Numbered from the stretch's first letter, positions 16,919-26,349 are shown. The stretch: 64,000 nucleotides of DNA from an uncultured Schlesneria sp. (GCA_903871875.1 CAIQIR010000039.1:1-64000); one strand, 5' to 3'. The notes: generated from the sequence alone by a model not told the origin. Made by a program: numbers and translations.

Positions 16919-18658
16919 TTATTTCCCGTCGAGACCGCCACCGAAGGTGATTCGGACATAATCGGAGTCGACCCGTCCGACGAAGAACAAGGAATCGACC
17001 AGTTGCAAAACCGAACCGGCTTGCTCAAATCGATTCAGCCATCGCTTTGCTTCTTCCGGCGAGCCGAGAGCGAAAAAGTTGGCGATGTCAGCACCATTTC
17101 GTTCCAACATCACACGAGCTCGTGCGGTGTCGATCCAGAGGAGTTGATTGGCATCGGGAAAGTATCGGCGAGAATGATCGGTCAGCCGCGTTAGAGAATT
17201 GTCGGCTGTCTGTGTTTCGAGCGATTGACGTAGACACTCTTGCGATCCGGCGACGACAAGACTTCGTTCTTTCATCCCATAAGCAACAGGGAAGGGGGCT
17301 GTCTCGGATAACCAGCGAAGTTGAGTGGAATCTTTCTGTTCGCCGTTGACGGTCACGACATCCTGGCATTCGACACTGAAATAGGCGGCCATCAAATTCA
17401 ATGTCGTTTCCAATCCGCGGCCGACATCCTGCAGGATCTTAGTATCACGGGACGAATCGAGGGTTGTGCTAAGCATGCCGTCGAGGACCACGCGGTTCGT
17501 CCGGTGATCTGGACGAGTGACGACGAACCCGCAGAAGTCTCGCGCCAGGGCCGGCAGTACCACATCAAACAATTCTTGCCCACCCAACAGGCTTTGAGCC
17601 ATGCGCCGAATCTTAGACAGTTCAGCCAGATCGGCAGCACGAATCTGCTTGAGCGTGAGGCTGATGAATGGTGCCAGTTCCAAATGTCCGCTCACCGCCA
17701 GCATCGCTTCGGCCGGGATGCGACCCTTCCAAGACGGAGCACTGGACGCTGTGGTGACGAACTGAGGCCATGTTGCAGGCAGGTTCGATTTGTCCATTTC
17801 AATCAAGGCGTCGCAAACTACGCCGCGATCGAATTGCAGGCAACCGGAGACGGAACTGATATGTTTCCAGATGGCCGCCGGGTTGATGGATTCATCCATT
17901 CCTCGCGACGATTCTTCTAAGACCTGGTCCCACTGGCGGGCATCAATGTGAATGTAAGCCGCAGCGGTCTTTTTCAACCGTTCCCGGTTTTGAAGGAATC
18001 GATTCGAGAGCCGCAGCGAATCCGAATTCGTGGTTTGCGGTGATGCCGCCGTGGCCGCCACGAATCGTTCGATGACGTCTTGAATGAGAGACTCGTGATC
18101 GGAAATAGCGAACCATTGTTCCGAACTGGCGAAATAGATGCTTTCTTCTGCGTTGGCGTTTCTCTTTCGCTGGCGGTAACGTTGGCCGCGGTGGGATTTG
18201 GTCACCGTGAGTTCATTCGGTTCCAACTTGTTCCAGGTAGCGATGGCCATTTTGATTGCGATGGGATCGGCCGCTTCGCCGAGCATGATTCCCTTGGGGA
18301 TCCCTTCGGGGGAAACGTAAATGGCCAATACCAGATTTTTGGCAAACAGAGCCCGCAGTTGCGCCGACAGCTTCTGGCCCGTTGATTTTTCGACATGATC
18401 TTCCAACGTCTGCCACTGTTCGAACCAGCGATGTTCGAAAAATCGTTGATACACTGGAAATGCTCGCAGACGGTCCATTAACGGACTGCCTTCCAGCGAG
18501 GCCCAGGTCTTCTCCAGGGCCGGAATTTCCAGGCAAAACGCGACGTCAGACGAGATCAGGTCGAGTGCGGCGAAGGAATCGTCGGCCTGCAACACTGGCG
18601 CACTGCTGAACAAAACCAACAGTAGGCCCAGCGACCATGCCAGCATCCGATTCCACAT
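16919..18658 (-). CDS. Secreted hypothetical protein, DUF3352-like
   Basis: A 579-residue protein of unknown function with a signal peptide (MLAWSLGLLLVLFSSAPVLQA, within residues 5-25). The body consists of alternating strands and helices with recurrent phrases such as 'RFFEHRW', 'YIHIDARQWDQVL' and 'SLVVAGSQECL'. This resembles planctomycete DUF3352-type proteins that read like two repeated domains, but the match is by general look only. ATG 18658 is preferred over a GTG seven codons earlier because GTGAGG lies nine bases upstream. It is 49 bp downstream of the anti-sigma gene on the same strand and may belong to the sigma/anti-sigma operon and be its target or sensor. Confidence 0.6.
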   Translation of the reverse strand: MWNRMLAWSLGLLLVLFSSAPVLQADDSFAALDLISSDVAFCLEIPALEKTWASLEGSPLMDRLRAFPVYQRFFEHRWFEQWQTLEDHVEKSTGQKLSAQLRALFAKNLVLAIYVSPEGIPKGIMLGEAADPIAIKMAIATWNKLEPNELTVTKSHRGQRYRQRKRNANAEESIYFASSEQWFAISDHESLIQDVIERFVAATAASPQTTNSDSLRLSNRFLQNRERLKKTAAAYIHIDARQWDQVLEESSRGMDESINPAAIWKHISSVSGCLQFDRGVVCDALIEMDKSNLPATWPQFVTTASSAPSWKGRIPAEAMLAVSGHLELAPFISLTLKQIRAADLAELSKIRRMAQSLLGGQELFDVVLPALARDFCGFVVTRPDHRTNRVVLDGMLSTTLDSSRDTKILQDVGRGLETTLNLMAAYFSVECQDVVTVNGEQKDSTQLRWLSETAPFPVAYGMKERSLVVAGSQECLRQSLETQTADNSLTRLTDHSRRYFPDANQLLWIDTARARVMLERNGADIANFFALGSPEEAKRWLNRFEQAGSVLQLVDSLFFVGRVDSDYVRITFGGGLDGK

Positions 18659-18706
18659 GTAACTCAACCTCACAGCCACGAGAACCGCAGCCGAAAAGAA
18701 AACGGT

Positions 18707-19450
18707 TCAACCCGAAGGAACTTCGCTTGGAACGGTCTGCCAGAGAAAGCTAAAGGCGGTTCCCACGCGGTTACCGATCGGTTTCCACATGCGCCTCACA
18801 TCGCTGGAGCTGGGGAGCAGGTCAATTTCGTCGGGATCGGGCATCATTGATGCCGAAACCCGTTGCGGAATCGCATTGACCATTTCGCGAGCCGCGGATG
18901 TCGTTTCAGTGGCCATTTCGCGGTACTCTGATTGGAGATCAAACAGGAGTTCCACCAACGTTTCTGACACATCCATGGATGAATCGGCCAGCGACGGGTC
19001 GGAATCCCCGAGGTGAGTGGCCTGTGCCAGATCGCCCAAATGTGGCGAACGAGCGCCAGAATACAGCCCGATGGAAACAACCGCAATGAGCAAGCAAACC
19101 GACAAAGACGCGATCACCAAAACGCGAGAACGGTTCCTTCGTCGAGGCGTCGATTCGATCGATTGACCGACGGTAACCAGTTCCTCATCTTCGATCTTGG
19201 AAAGCTCGTTGATTTCTTGCAAGTCGTCTTGCCACAGTGGGTTCGAAAGTTCTGCCAGGACCGCGTCGACCAGTTTTGCCGGTGGTTCTGCGTGTCGCCA
19301 CGCGGCGATCACGGCATCCAGTTGCTGATCGATCGCCAGTACGCTACGGCATTCTGAACATGTCGACACATGCGCCAATGCATCCGGCGTGAGCGGTTCA
19401 CGGATTTCGGCAGCCCGCTCGACGGCTGTCTTAAATTCGGTGCAGTTCAT
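18707..19450 (-). CDS. Anti-sigma factor with zinc-finger domain and one membrane helix
   Basis: A 247-residue membrane-bound anti-sigma factor. The N-terminal HxxxCxxC zinc-binding anti-sigma motif is AHVSTCSECRSVL (about 26-38). A cytoplasmic Glu/Asp-rich segment follows, then one hydrophobic helix (VLVIASLSVCLLIAVVSIGLY, about 110-130) and an extracytoplasmic tail of about 115 residues. ATG 19450 is chosen because AAAGG precedes it by six bases; an ATG two codons earlier leaves no spacing. It overlaps the sigma gene by 20 bp, so the two are coupled and the anti-sigma should bind and hold its partner until an envelope signal releases it. The small charged linker KIEDEELVTVGQ could be a protease target. 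Confidence 0.85.
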   Translation of the reverse strand: MNCTEFKTAVERAAEIREPLTPDALAHVSTCSECRSVLAIDQQLDAVIAAWRHAEPPAKLVDAVLAELSNPLWQDDLQEINELSKIEDEELVTVGQSIESTPRRRNRSRVLVIASLSVCLLIAVVSIGLYSGARSPHLGDLAQATHLGDSDPSLADSSMDVSETLVELLFDLQSEYREMATETTSAAREMVNAIPQRVSASMMPDPDEIDLLPSSSDVRRMWKPIGNRVGTAFSFLWQTVPSEVPSG

Positions 19451-19988
19451 AGCCATCCTTTGTAACTACGCCGCGGTCAATCAAGAGGGCCGCCAATTCA
19501 CGGCGAGCACGATGCAGCCAGGTTTTGATGGTTCCTTCGGGGCACTTCATGATTTCCGCCACGCGCGAAATACTTAATTCCTGTTGGTGAAAAAGGATAA
19601 AGCAGGTGCGATATTCTTCTCGTACTTGATTTAAGGCCAATTGTAATTCTTCGGACAGGTCTAATGTCCCCAGCCGGACTTCCTGAGCCGGTCGGTCGAT
19701 GGCCGGATCAAGAGCCCGAGTTTGATTATTGCGTTGAGTTAAATGTGTTCGGCAGCGGTTAATGGCGATCGTCAATACCCACGGCTTGAGGGGCCGCTTG
19801 GCGTCCCAATGCCGAAGATATCGAACGGCGCGGACCAGTGTCTGTTGGGCAACGTCTTCTGCATCCTCCCGATTTCTCAACCGGCGAAGGCAGATGGCGA
19901 AGACCAATCCCTGAAAATGCTCAACGAACGCTCGAATGGCTGCTTGGTCACCGGCGAGGCAACGTTCGGCGAGTTCCCAGTCGTCCAC
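19431..19988 (-). CDS. ECF RNA polymerase sigma factor
   Basis: A 185-residue extracytoplasmic-function sigma factor. Region 2 spans about residues 20-90 (FQGLVFAICLRRLRNREDAEDVAQQTLVRAVRYL), with the core-binding helix and the -10 recognition part near KPWVLTIAINRCR. Region 4 spans about 125-175 (LNQVREEYRTCFILF...LSISRVAEIMKCPEGTIKTWLHRARREL), the -35 recognition helix-turn-helix. GTG 19988 has an AGGAG just upstream, although the spacing is short. The anti-sigma gene overlaps its 3' end. ECF pairs of this type in planctomycetes answer envelope or environmental stress. The target promoters are not visible from this window. Confidence 0.9.
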   Translation of the reverse strand: MDDWELAERCLAGDQAAIRAFVEHFQGLVFAICLRRLRNREDAEDVAQQTLVRAVRYLRHWDAKRPLKPWVLTIAINRCRTHLTQRNNQTRALDPAIDRPAQEVRLGTLDLSEELQLALNQVREEYRTCFILFHQQELSISRVAEIMKCPEGTIKTWLHRARRELAALLIDRGVVTKDGYELHRI

Positions 19989-20265
19989 TGCTCCTCACCT
20001 TTCCCCAATTGATACCCCACCGAAGCAGGAGTCGTTTCAACGTGAAGGATGATTTTATTGGGATACATCTTCACCCGGAATCAGTGGAATTGGAAGCCTG
20101 AACGATACTTATGGCCGATTTGGACATCGAATTGAGCCTTGACCGACTCATCCGGCAAGGGGGCTTTCGTCGGTGTCGACGCTCGCGCGAAAAGAGTCGT
20201 GTTTAAAATCGCTTTAATGAGTGTTCCGGTGTATACATTTTCGTCGCTCGTCGACGACGGCGTGT

Positions 20266-23200
20266 TTATTCGAATTTTAGCAATCCAAACGAGGCTGGCT
20301 GAGGTCGCGTCGTGGCGGGGTGAGTCCAACTTTGCAGCCCGACCGTCGGAATCGTCCGCAGTAGAGAAACCCCGTAAAAGCTGCCCGCGACGGGCGGTGA
20401 AGGGCTAAGTTCGTTCCAAGGAATGGCCGCTTCGATGCGCCAATCGGCGTCGTCGGCATCTGCTGCGACATACCATTTGGGATTCCAGCGTCGATCCTCC
20501 CAACAACTTTCCGCCGTCCAGCCGCGTTGGTCGACCTGAAATTCGTACCAGGTCGAGTAGTCGCGGTCGATATCCAGCCGAATCGAGAAGCGGTCATGCC
20601 GAGACAGATCGGCATCGTGCTGACGTCCCCGCAGTTGAGGATTGTCACGGGATGTGTCCGCAGCGCGGGGGACGCTGATCGCCACATACAAGAATTCATC
20701 ATCATAGGCGAACATCGCCATTGATCGCGTCAGTTCGGACGAACCGTCAGTCGCTTCGGACTTCGCCGGTTGGGCTCTCAATACCACTTCCGCGGCGGCT
20801 TCCCAGCAAGGGTCCGACAGCATTCCATCCAACTGCGGTCGTTGCGTGACACGTCGGCAGAATGCCAGAGCAGAAGGGGCATCTTGCGTGGCGTACGACG
20901 TCCATAACTCCCGCTCGGCCAGTTCCTTGGTTTGCGAATCGACGGCACTGGAAACGAAGTTTCGCATGATGGCATCCGCTGCACGGCTGGTACCGCGGGT
21001 CCGACGCAGTGCAGCGAGCGGGAATTGAATCTCGGGCGAGCGGAATAACCCAGGCGAATTCACTTCCATTTGTTTCGCCAGTTCGGTCGCTCGTGATTGC
21101 CATTCACTGAGTGCCCCGGTTCTCCAGTCGGTGTCGGCCGAGATCTTCAATCGTCCCCCCTTAGCCCCCTTTTTTCCGGGCGAAGACTGGGGATCGAGAT
21201 CCAGCGTCGCGTTCAATCGCAGGGGGACTCCGGGATTTGTATTGGCAATCACGTTGGTGTCTTTGCCGGAGACGACCGCTTGCCGAGTTCCATCATCTCC
21301 CAGGATCGTTTGGCCGATGGCTTGCTGGACGTATTGTGGTCGTTGGTCTGTTGCCGTTTGGCTGATGGTTGTGTTGGAAGTCATCGTGCGCGACCTTTGC
21401 CATGCCGTCTCGCTGCTGCACCAAAACTGGATTAACCACCGCATCGCATCGATCGATCCCGGTTCCTGAGGATAACGATGGATCATTTCCAGATAGGTTG
21501 CTTCGACCAGTTCGAATTGCGATCGCTTGCGGTGTTCGTCCGCCAGGTCTCGGAGCAGGTTCACTGCTTGCTGCGGTTCCATGCCGTCGATGACGTTGCT
21601 GATCTGTCCTAACATTTGTCCCGCGACACGTGGATCGTCGAGTGATTTCTGGGAGAACGCGGTGAAATTCCGCTGCTTTTGAACCAGTTTCTGCATCCGT
21701 TCCAGTCGGGATTCGTCCATCGGAATCATTTCGCGCCGGGCCGGAGAACCCGGGGTGATCGAAAGGCCGCCAAAAAAATCACGTGAACGAGCGGAACTGC
21801 CGCCACGACCGCCGGCTGACGAATCGTCTCCGCGTTTGCCATCCAGGCTGAGCCACCGATAAGCGATTCGAGCTGACTCAGCAACTTCGCTCAGTGGGAC
21901 TTGTCCCGGCTGCAATAGAGCGATGGATGTGCTGGCGGCAATGCGAGTTGACGTTTTCAGGCGAGGAAGGAATTCGTCGAGGTCGACCAGGGCGTCGCCG
22001 GTTGCTCCGGGGGCGAGTCGCATATAAATCCGGTCGACCGTCCAGACGCCCAATCCCGTCAAATCCGGTTGTTCGACATATCGGGTTGCATCGGCAGCTT
22101 GTTCGACGGCACTTAAGGTCGCGTTGTAAAGCAGCTGACAGGCCGCGTCATCGGGTGACGGTTGGTCGATGATGATGATATTCGGTCGCCAGGTGCGAAT
22201 CTGGCGGACCAATCCGCCTAATAACGTTTGAGGCAAACGGCCTTCCGTCTGCTTTTGCCACTCTGCCAGCAGCTTTGTCGAGGAATGTTCCAATCCGGGA
22301 ACGGTGAGTGGTAATTGCCAGTGGATTTCGGTGGCGTGGCCGCCGCAGCGTTGGACGGCCGATTCCAGACGCGATTCGGTATCGGTACCGGCCGCGAGCG
22401 GTCCCAAATCATTGCGCTGGGCGATCCAGACCGCACTGCGATACCCTTGTTCGCCGGCTAACTTCGCCGTCAGGGCCGCGCTCGTCTGTTCCGGCCTGGC
22501 ATGTAACGACAACACCGCCGCCCGTCGTCCTTCGCCATGGACGGCCCGCCAAGTTTTCCCGCCATCTTCCGTCCGCAGAATCACTCCGAACGCACCGACC
22601 GCCAGCCCCTGTTTTTCGTTCGAGAATCGCAGTGCCGACAGCGGTACCGGTTGGCCCGTTGGTTGCTTGATCCAACGTTTTCCGCCATCGGGGCTATGCC
22701 AGATCATGCTGCCTGGCGAACCGGCCAGCCAGACATTTTCCCCACGTATTTCCACAGCACGGAAGTCCATTCCTTCACGCAACTCATCCGGCAACTGTGT
22801 GGGGGGGGATTCCCAAATCACTCCCCCTTTCAGAGTTTTGAGGACCAGTCCACCATCACCGGCCAGCCAACCGACTTCATTCGAGAGGACGCTGATCGCT
22901 CTGACCGATCGGAGCCCGCGAGCCGGCAAATTGGACTCGAACAATTGCTCGCCGCCCATCAGCGCCACCCGTCCGTTGACTCCACCGACGACACCCATTT
23001 CCGGTTGGACAAAGCAGGCGGCTTTCCAGGGTTGGGTGACGCTTCCTTGAACGCCGTTCCAAGTCTTCCCTCCGTCATTGGTCTTGTAAATTCCAGCGGG
23101 TGCGACGGCTGTCGGCTGACCGACAACGACGCCTTCTTCCAAATCGAAAAACTTGACATAGCTCAGGGGGGGCAGGGAATCCCGTCCCAGTGGCAGCCAC

Positions 23201-23550
23201 GTTCGACCGCCGTCGCGAGTGGCCAGCAAGATGCCCGCATTCAGACCCGAGTAGGGCGTGATCTCGCCGCCGGCAATCCAACCGACTTGATCCGTAATAA
23301 AGCAGGCACTGCGTAGCGAGACATCCCGCTCGGCATTGAGGCGTGTCCATTTTCGGCCGCCGTCGTCCGACTTCCAAATCGCGCCATGCTCGCCGACGGC
23401 AAAGGCGAATTTCGAGCCGACCAGCTGCACGTCATGCAATTGTGCGTCTTCGATCCAGGCCAACGGGACATCGGCCGCCGTGACGGTGGACGCCAGGCAG
23501 ATCGCCATCCAAGCACACAAGACATTGAATCGCGGAGTGCATCCCTGCAT
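20266..23550 (-). CDS. Secreted YCF48-type beta-propeller protein with C-terminal DOMON/CBM9-like domain
   Basis: A very large (1094 residues) secreted protein. After a signal peptide (residues 1-25) come repeats of the YCF48/photosystem II stability type: blades ending in 'GGRKWTRL', 'GGRTWLPLG', 'GGKTWNGV', 'GGKRWIKQ' and 'GGKTWRAV', all D/N-D-G-G-x-x-W, spanning residues 40-330. A middle region (350-850) of mixed alpha/beta holds an Asn/Asp-rich linker. The C-terminal 200 residues (DDEFLYVAISVPRA..., then FEFQVDQRGWTAESCW-like strands and ADWRIEAAIPWNEL) have the pattern of a DOMON/CBM9-type domain. GAGGCGG is placed well before ATG 23550. The role is not known; related proteins are thought to bind or assemble surface components. 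Confidence 0.7.
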   Translation of the reverse strand: MQGCTPRFNVLCAWMAICLASTVTAADVPLAWIEDAQLHDVQLVGSKFAFAVGEHGAIWKSDDGGRKWTRLNAERDVSLRSACFITDQVGWIAGGEITPYSGLNAGILLATRDGGRTWLPLGRDSLPPLSYVKFFDLEEGVVVGQPTAVAPAGIYKTNDGGKTWNGVQGSVTQPWKAACFVQPEMGVVGGVNGRVALMGGEQLFESNLPARGLRSVRAISVLSNEVGWLAGDGGLVLKTLKGGVIWESPPTQLPDELREGMDFRAVEIRGENVWLAGSPGSMIWHSPDGGKRWIKQPTGQPVPLSALRFSNEKQGLAVGAFGVILRTEDGGKTWRAVHGEGRRAAVLSLHARPEQTSAALTAKLAGEQGYRSAVWIAQRNDLGPLAAGTDTESRLESAVQRCGGHATEIHWQLPLTVPGLEHSSTKLLAEWQKQTEGRLPQTLLGGLVRQIRTWRPNIIIIDQPSPDDAACQLLYNATLSAVEQAADATRYVEQPDLTGLGVWTVDRIYMRLAPGATGDALVDLDEFLPRLKTSTRIAASTSIALLQPGQVPLSEVAESARIAYRWLSLDGKRGDDSSAGGRGGSSARSRDFFGGLSITPGSPARREMIPMDESRLERMQKLVQKQRNFTAFSQKSLDDPRVAGQMLGQISNVIDGMEPQQAVNLLRDLADEHRKRSQFELVEATYLEMIHRYPQEPGSIDAMRWLIQFWCSSETAWQRSRTMTSNTTISQTATDQRPQYVQQAIGQTILGDDGTRQAVVSGKDTNVIANTNPGVPLRLNATLDLDPQSSPGKKGAKGGRLKISADTDWRTGALSEWQSRATELAKQMEVNSPGLFRSPEIQFPLAALRRTRGTSRAADAIMRNFVSSAVDSQTKELAERELWTSYATQDAPSALAFCRRVTQRPQLDGMLSDPCWEAAAEVVLRAQPAKSEATDGSSELTRSMAMFAYDDEFLYVAISVPRAADTSRDNPQLRGRQHDADLSRHDRFSIRLDIDRDYSTWYEFQVDQRGWTAESCWEDRRWNPKWYVAADADDADWRIEAAIPWNELSPSPPVAGSFYGVSLLRTIPTVGLQSWTHPATTRPQPASFGLLKFE

Positions 23551-23789
23551 GACCGCCTCCCTCGTTATCAGTCAGGATTAAGAGCCTGATGCCGGGCCAT
23601 CGCCGAAACGTCGGCAAACAGCCAATTCTAAGAGTTTTCGTAATTCACAGAAGGGGAGTTCCGCTGGCGAATCAATCGTTGCTCAATCGGAATTGACCGA
23701 AATCGAACGATAGGGTACACGACGTCCCTCCCCTCTACTGAATCCGGCAGTCCCCTCTTTATTTGTTCCGATCCACAAGGAGTCTTGTG

Positions 23790-25094
23790 ATGCGAGTTCA
23801 TCGAGTGCTCTTTCAAGGTCTCGTTTTGGCCCTGGGCGCGACGCAAGCCTTTGGTCAGTCCGTCAATCTCGACATCGAGCTGCAGCTCGGCCCAGCCGTG
23901 CCGCTGGGCTCTTATCACACGGATTCGGACGATTTTGAATTGATCCCGGTTGAGCCAGAACTCGGGCCGATTGTGTTGATTGCCGATTCGTCGTTCGCCG
24001 TCGGGAACGATTTCACGCCGACCAAACTGACCTTCCCGAATGACGAAGTTCAATATCTGCCCGGCGCGGAACTGATTCCGAATCCTTATTTTGGCTTCGT
24101 TCCCATTCCCGTGATCGGACGCCCGATTCCGGCCCAATTGATCGAACCGAGTTCGTTCGGTATGGCAAGTGCCTGCCCGATTCCCGCCCATCCGGATGAA
24201 ATCCAATTTCATTTGTCCGCGGCTTCCGCATTGTTGGCGAATCTGAATTTGCCGAGCGAAGCCCAGCAGATTCAGGGGTTCCAACAACAGTTTCAGCGAG
24301 ATCACTATTTCCGATTGCTGGTTGAACATAAGGAATCACAGCTTCGAACATTGCAGGCCGAAATTGCGAATCTGAAACAAGCCCGGCAATCAATCGCCGG
24401 GTTGACCCCAGCAGAATCACCTTCCAAGTCGATTGAGCTGCAATTGCAAATCGTGACGCTGAATCAACCTGGCCGCGAATGTCTGGCCGCCAAACTGAGC
24501 GAAATCGGTACGACGTTGAATCGATCCGGCCTGATCCGTTTCCAACAGGGCATGGGGGCTGGTCTGCAGGAATCCCCGGCGGTGCTGCATGAGCTACGGA
24601 GCCAGGCGATTCGAGAACTGCTTGATCAATTGACGAAGGACGAAAACGCCGAGATCGTCAGGCAATCCAGTGGCCGAGCCGTGGAGGGTTACGAATTCAA
24701 TCTTTTCATCGGTAACGAGTCTAGCCGGCTGGCGATCAAAGCCACGCCAAAAACGATCGGTTCATCCCGAATCCATTTGGAAATGCTCCTCGAATCAATT
24801 GTGGGAACGACGAACGATGGGTCAGAAGAATCCGACTTGCAGTCGCCCTCAATCCGCTTGGAAACGGCCGCAGAAATCTCGTCAGGCAACTCGCTGGCGA
24901 TCGTCGGTTATCCCGCGAACACACCTGCCGATCAAAACGACGTGACGAAATCCCCGACCATCCTGGTGTTGGTGACCCCCACGGTCATTGGTCCACAGGT
25001 GGATCCCGCTTCCGCCTTCGGTTCGATTCTGAGCCCGGTGCCCGAAGCATCGGCTCGGCCGGTCAAAGAGGCGACCGTCACGGGTGACAAATAG
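23790..25094 (+). CDS. Secreted protein with secretin-like C-terminal segment
   Basis: A 434-residue exported protein. ATG 23790 follows AAGGAG by seven bases; residues 3-25 form a signal peptide ending in AFGQ. The middle (about 140-215) holds a Gln-rich helix and a coiled coil (DHYFRLLVEHKESQLRTL and following). The C-terminal 150 residues have the alternating strands of a type II/III secretin gate (EIVRQSSGRAVEGYEF, RIHLEMLLE, SLAIVGYP), ending in TILVLVTPTVI, which parallels the 'LLIFITPRII' signature of secretins. I did not find the full N-domains, so it may be a pilotin-like or secretin-related planctomycete protein. It is divergent from the YCF48 gene; upstream is a 239-bp AT/GC-mixed gap. 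Confidence 0.55.
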   Translation: MRVHRVLFQGLVLALGATQAFGQSVNLDIELQLGPAVPLGSYHTDSDDFELIPVEPELGPIVLIADSSFAVGNDFTPTKLTFPNDEVQYLPGAELIPNPYFGFVPIPVIGRPIPAQLIEPSSFGMASACPIPAHPDEIQFHLSAASALLANLNLPSEAQQIQGFQQQFQRDHYFRLLVEHKESQLRTLQAEIANLKQARQSIAGLTPAESPSKSIELQLQIVTLNQPGRECLAAKLSEIGTTLNRSGLIRFQQGMGAGLQESPAVLHELRSQAIRELLDQLTKDENAEIVRQSSGRAVEGYEFNLFIGNESSRLAIKATPKTIGSSRIHLEMLLESIVGTTNDGSEESDLQSPSIRLETAAEISSGNSLAIVGYPANTPADQNDVTKSPTILVLVTPTVIGPQVDPASAFGSILSPVPEASARPVKEATVTGDK

Positions 25095-25901
25095 TTCCGG
25101 GTTGCCAGGTTCGAATGACGGGCTTCGCAAAGTCACCCTCGGTTCGCCGACGGCGAGTTCGATCGCGCGAGTCATCGTGTGATTTGTCCCGGCTGATATT
25201 TTCCTGGTTGCGGACAGGCAATTCGCCGGGCCACTCGCGGGGTGTTTGAAGCGGATCGAATGACATCGCGCGCTCGCGGCCAGGGGTGACACGGGCAGGG
25301 GGCGGGAAACCGCAGTCGGGTGAGTTTTTGCAAATTTGTTGGCAAACATGGCCAAGTTGGCAAACATCCCTATTCTGTAGCGTTTGAGCCCCATTTGTCG
25401 TTTGGCAAAGTTGGCCATGTTGGCAAAGTACTCTCGGCTGCCAGGTTGGCACGCGTTGGATTGTCCCCACGCGCGATCTGTCCAGGGCATCAGTAGCGAT
25501 TGAGCGGACCGCTGCCGGGCTGGCCCGCGCTCGTCCTGACCCGTGAACTTGGTTCGCGCTGTTTCCAGGGACTTGCCTCGAGGATGTTCCCCGATTTTTT
25601 CGCAGGCATTGAGGAACAGTCCCCGCTGCTGCCACCAGCGGACCAAGAGCCAATGACACGCCGTCAGGAAAAACGGCGGACCCACCCGCCTTCGCTGGCT
25701 GTCTGGTTGTGAGGGGCCGACGAGGCCGCCAGACGCATTCCATTTTGCACCGTGCTTCCGCCCGACCAATGGATGAGCATCAGCGATTCTCGCCTCGTTC
25801 GACGCAGCTGCCGAGATCCCCCTGATCGGCACCGTCCCTGCGGTGCCTGACAATCTCTCTGCGCTCTCTTGATTCGGCAAATTTCTGATCGGCTGGTTCA
25901 T
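24882..25901 (-). CDS. Doubtful hypothetical ORF with FAN/FAK repeats
   Basis: ATG 25901 has AAGGA seven bases upstream and an open frame of 339 codons, so something may be translated from here. However, the protein has no hydrophobic pattern of a folded domain, is rich in Arg, Gly, Pro and Trp, and its last 71 codons lie antisense to the end of the secretin-like gene. The middle carries tripeptide repeats FANMANFAK and FANLAMFANKFAK (around 25339-25428). At least its 3' half is probably spurious. Alternatively a short peptide from the start is real and the rest is decayed. This stretch (25095-25900) has no other gene candidate. Confidence 0.25.
   Translation of the reverse strand: MNQPIRNLPNQESAERLSGTAGTVPIRGISAAASNEARIADAHPLVGRKHGAKWNASGGLVGPSQPDSQRRRVGPPFFLTACHWLLVRWWQQRGLFLNACEKIGEHPRGKSLETARTKFTGQDERGPARQRSAQSLLMPWTDRAWGQSNACQPGSREYFANMANFAKRQMGLKRYRIGMFANLAMFANKFAKTHPTAVSRPLPVSPLAASARCHSIRFKHPASGPANCLSATRKISAGTNHTMTRAIELAVGEPRVTLRSPSFEPGNPELFVTRDGRLFDRPSRCFGHRAQNRTEGGSGIHLWTNDRGGHQHQDGRGFRHVVLIGRCVRGITDDRQRVA
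25339..25428. repeat. Four TTGGCAAA boxes in 9-bp phase
   Basis: TTGGCAAAC occurs at 25339 and 25357, and TTGGCAAAG at 25402 and 25420. Within each pair the spacing is 18 bp, and the pairs are offset by 63 bp, so all four share one 9-bp phase. TGGCC lies between the members of each pair. The arrangement could reflect FAN/FAK peptide repeats on the minus strand or a DNA-binding array. Confidence 0.45.
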
Positions 25902-26126
25902 CGGACTTTCCTTCTGAATTCCACAAGTAAATTGATTTGTCACTATTGTTGATATGCGACAAAAAATGTCAATACTGTTTTTTAAAAATTATTGAAATGT
26001 GGTGTAGCGAGCAGGGCAGGGGGCGGGCGTCGGCTCGTCTGCGCGCGTGTCGACGGTCTGTTGAGACTGTGAGTTTTTTGGAATTGGAACCGGTGGGCGT
26101 GCGGTTCAGGCGCTAAAACACGTGTC

Positions 26127-26349
26127 ATGAGTACGACGCCCCGCCCCCCTGCAGATCAAGTTCGAGTGAAGCGTGCGGAACGCAAGCCAGCCGAGTGGCG
26201 TCCGGCGCCGCTAGACCAGCTGATTCGGGCGGAGCACCGGGTGCGGCTGGTCTGGGTGTCTGTGGAAGCCTTGGATCTGTGAGCGGTCACGCGGGAACGC
26301 TGCCAGCGAGAATATCGGCTGGCGCCCAAGCCTGAATCGTGTCCGTTCG
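26127..26349 (+). pseudogene. Transposase N-terminal remnant
   Basis: From ATG 26127 the first 51 codons read as a transposase start: a basic leader, then LDQLIRAEHRVRLVWVSVEALDL, which resembles the 'L-dxLVpedHxVRxIW..Ve.LDLS' opening of IS1182-type transposases. A stop at 26280 ends it, and the following frame (to about 26349) shows no further transposase similarity. No terminal inverted repeats could be identified. Its 3' end lies against a truncated leucine-rich-repeat gene, so the junction probably records an old insertion and deletion. Confidence 0.5.

Noticed and set aside
25078-25743. A 221-codon minus-strand ORF (alternative to the FAN/FAK frame)
   Set aside because: No better start or protein-like pattern than the overlapping frame; the region is probably non-coding or decayed.
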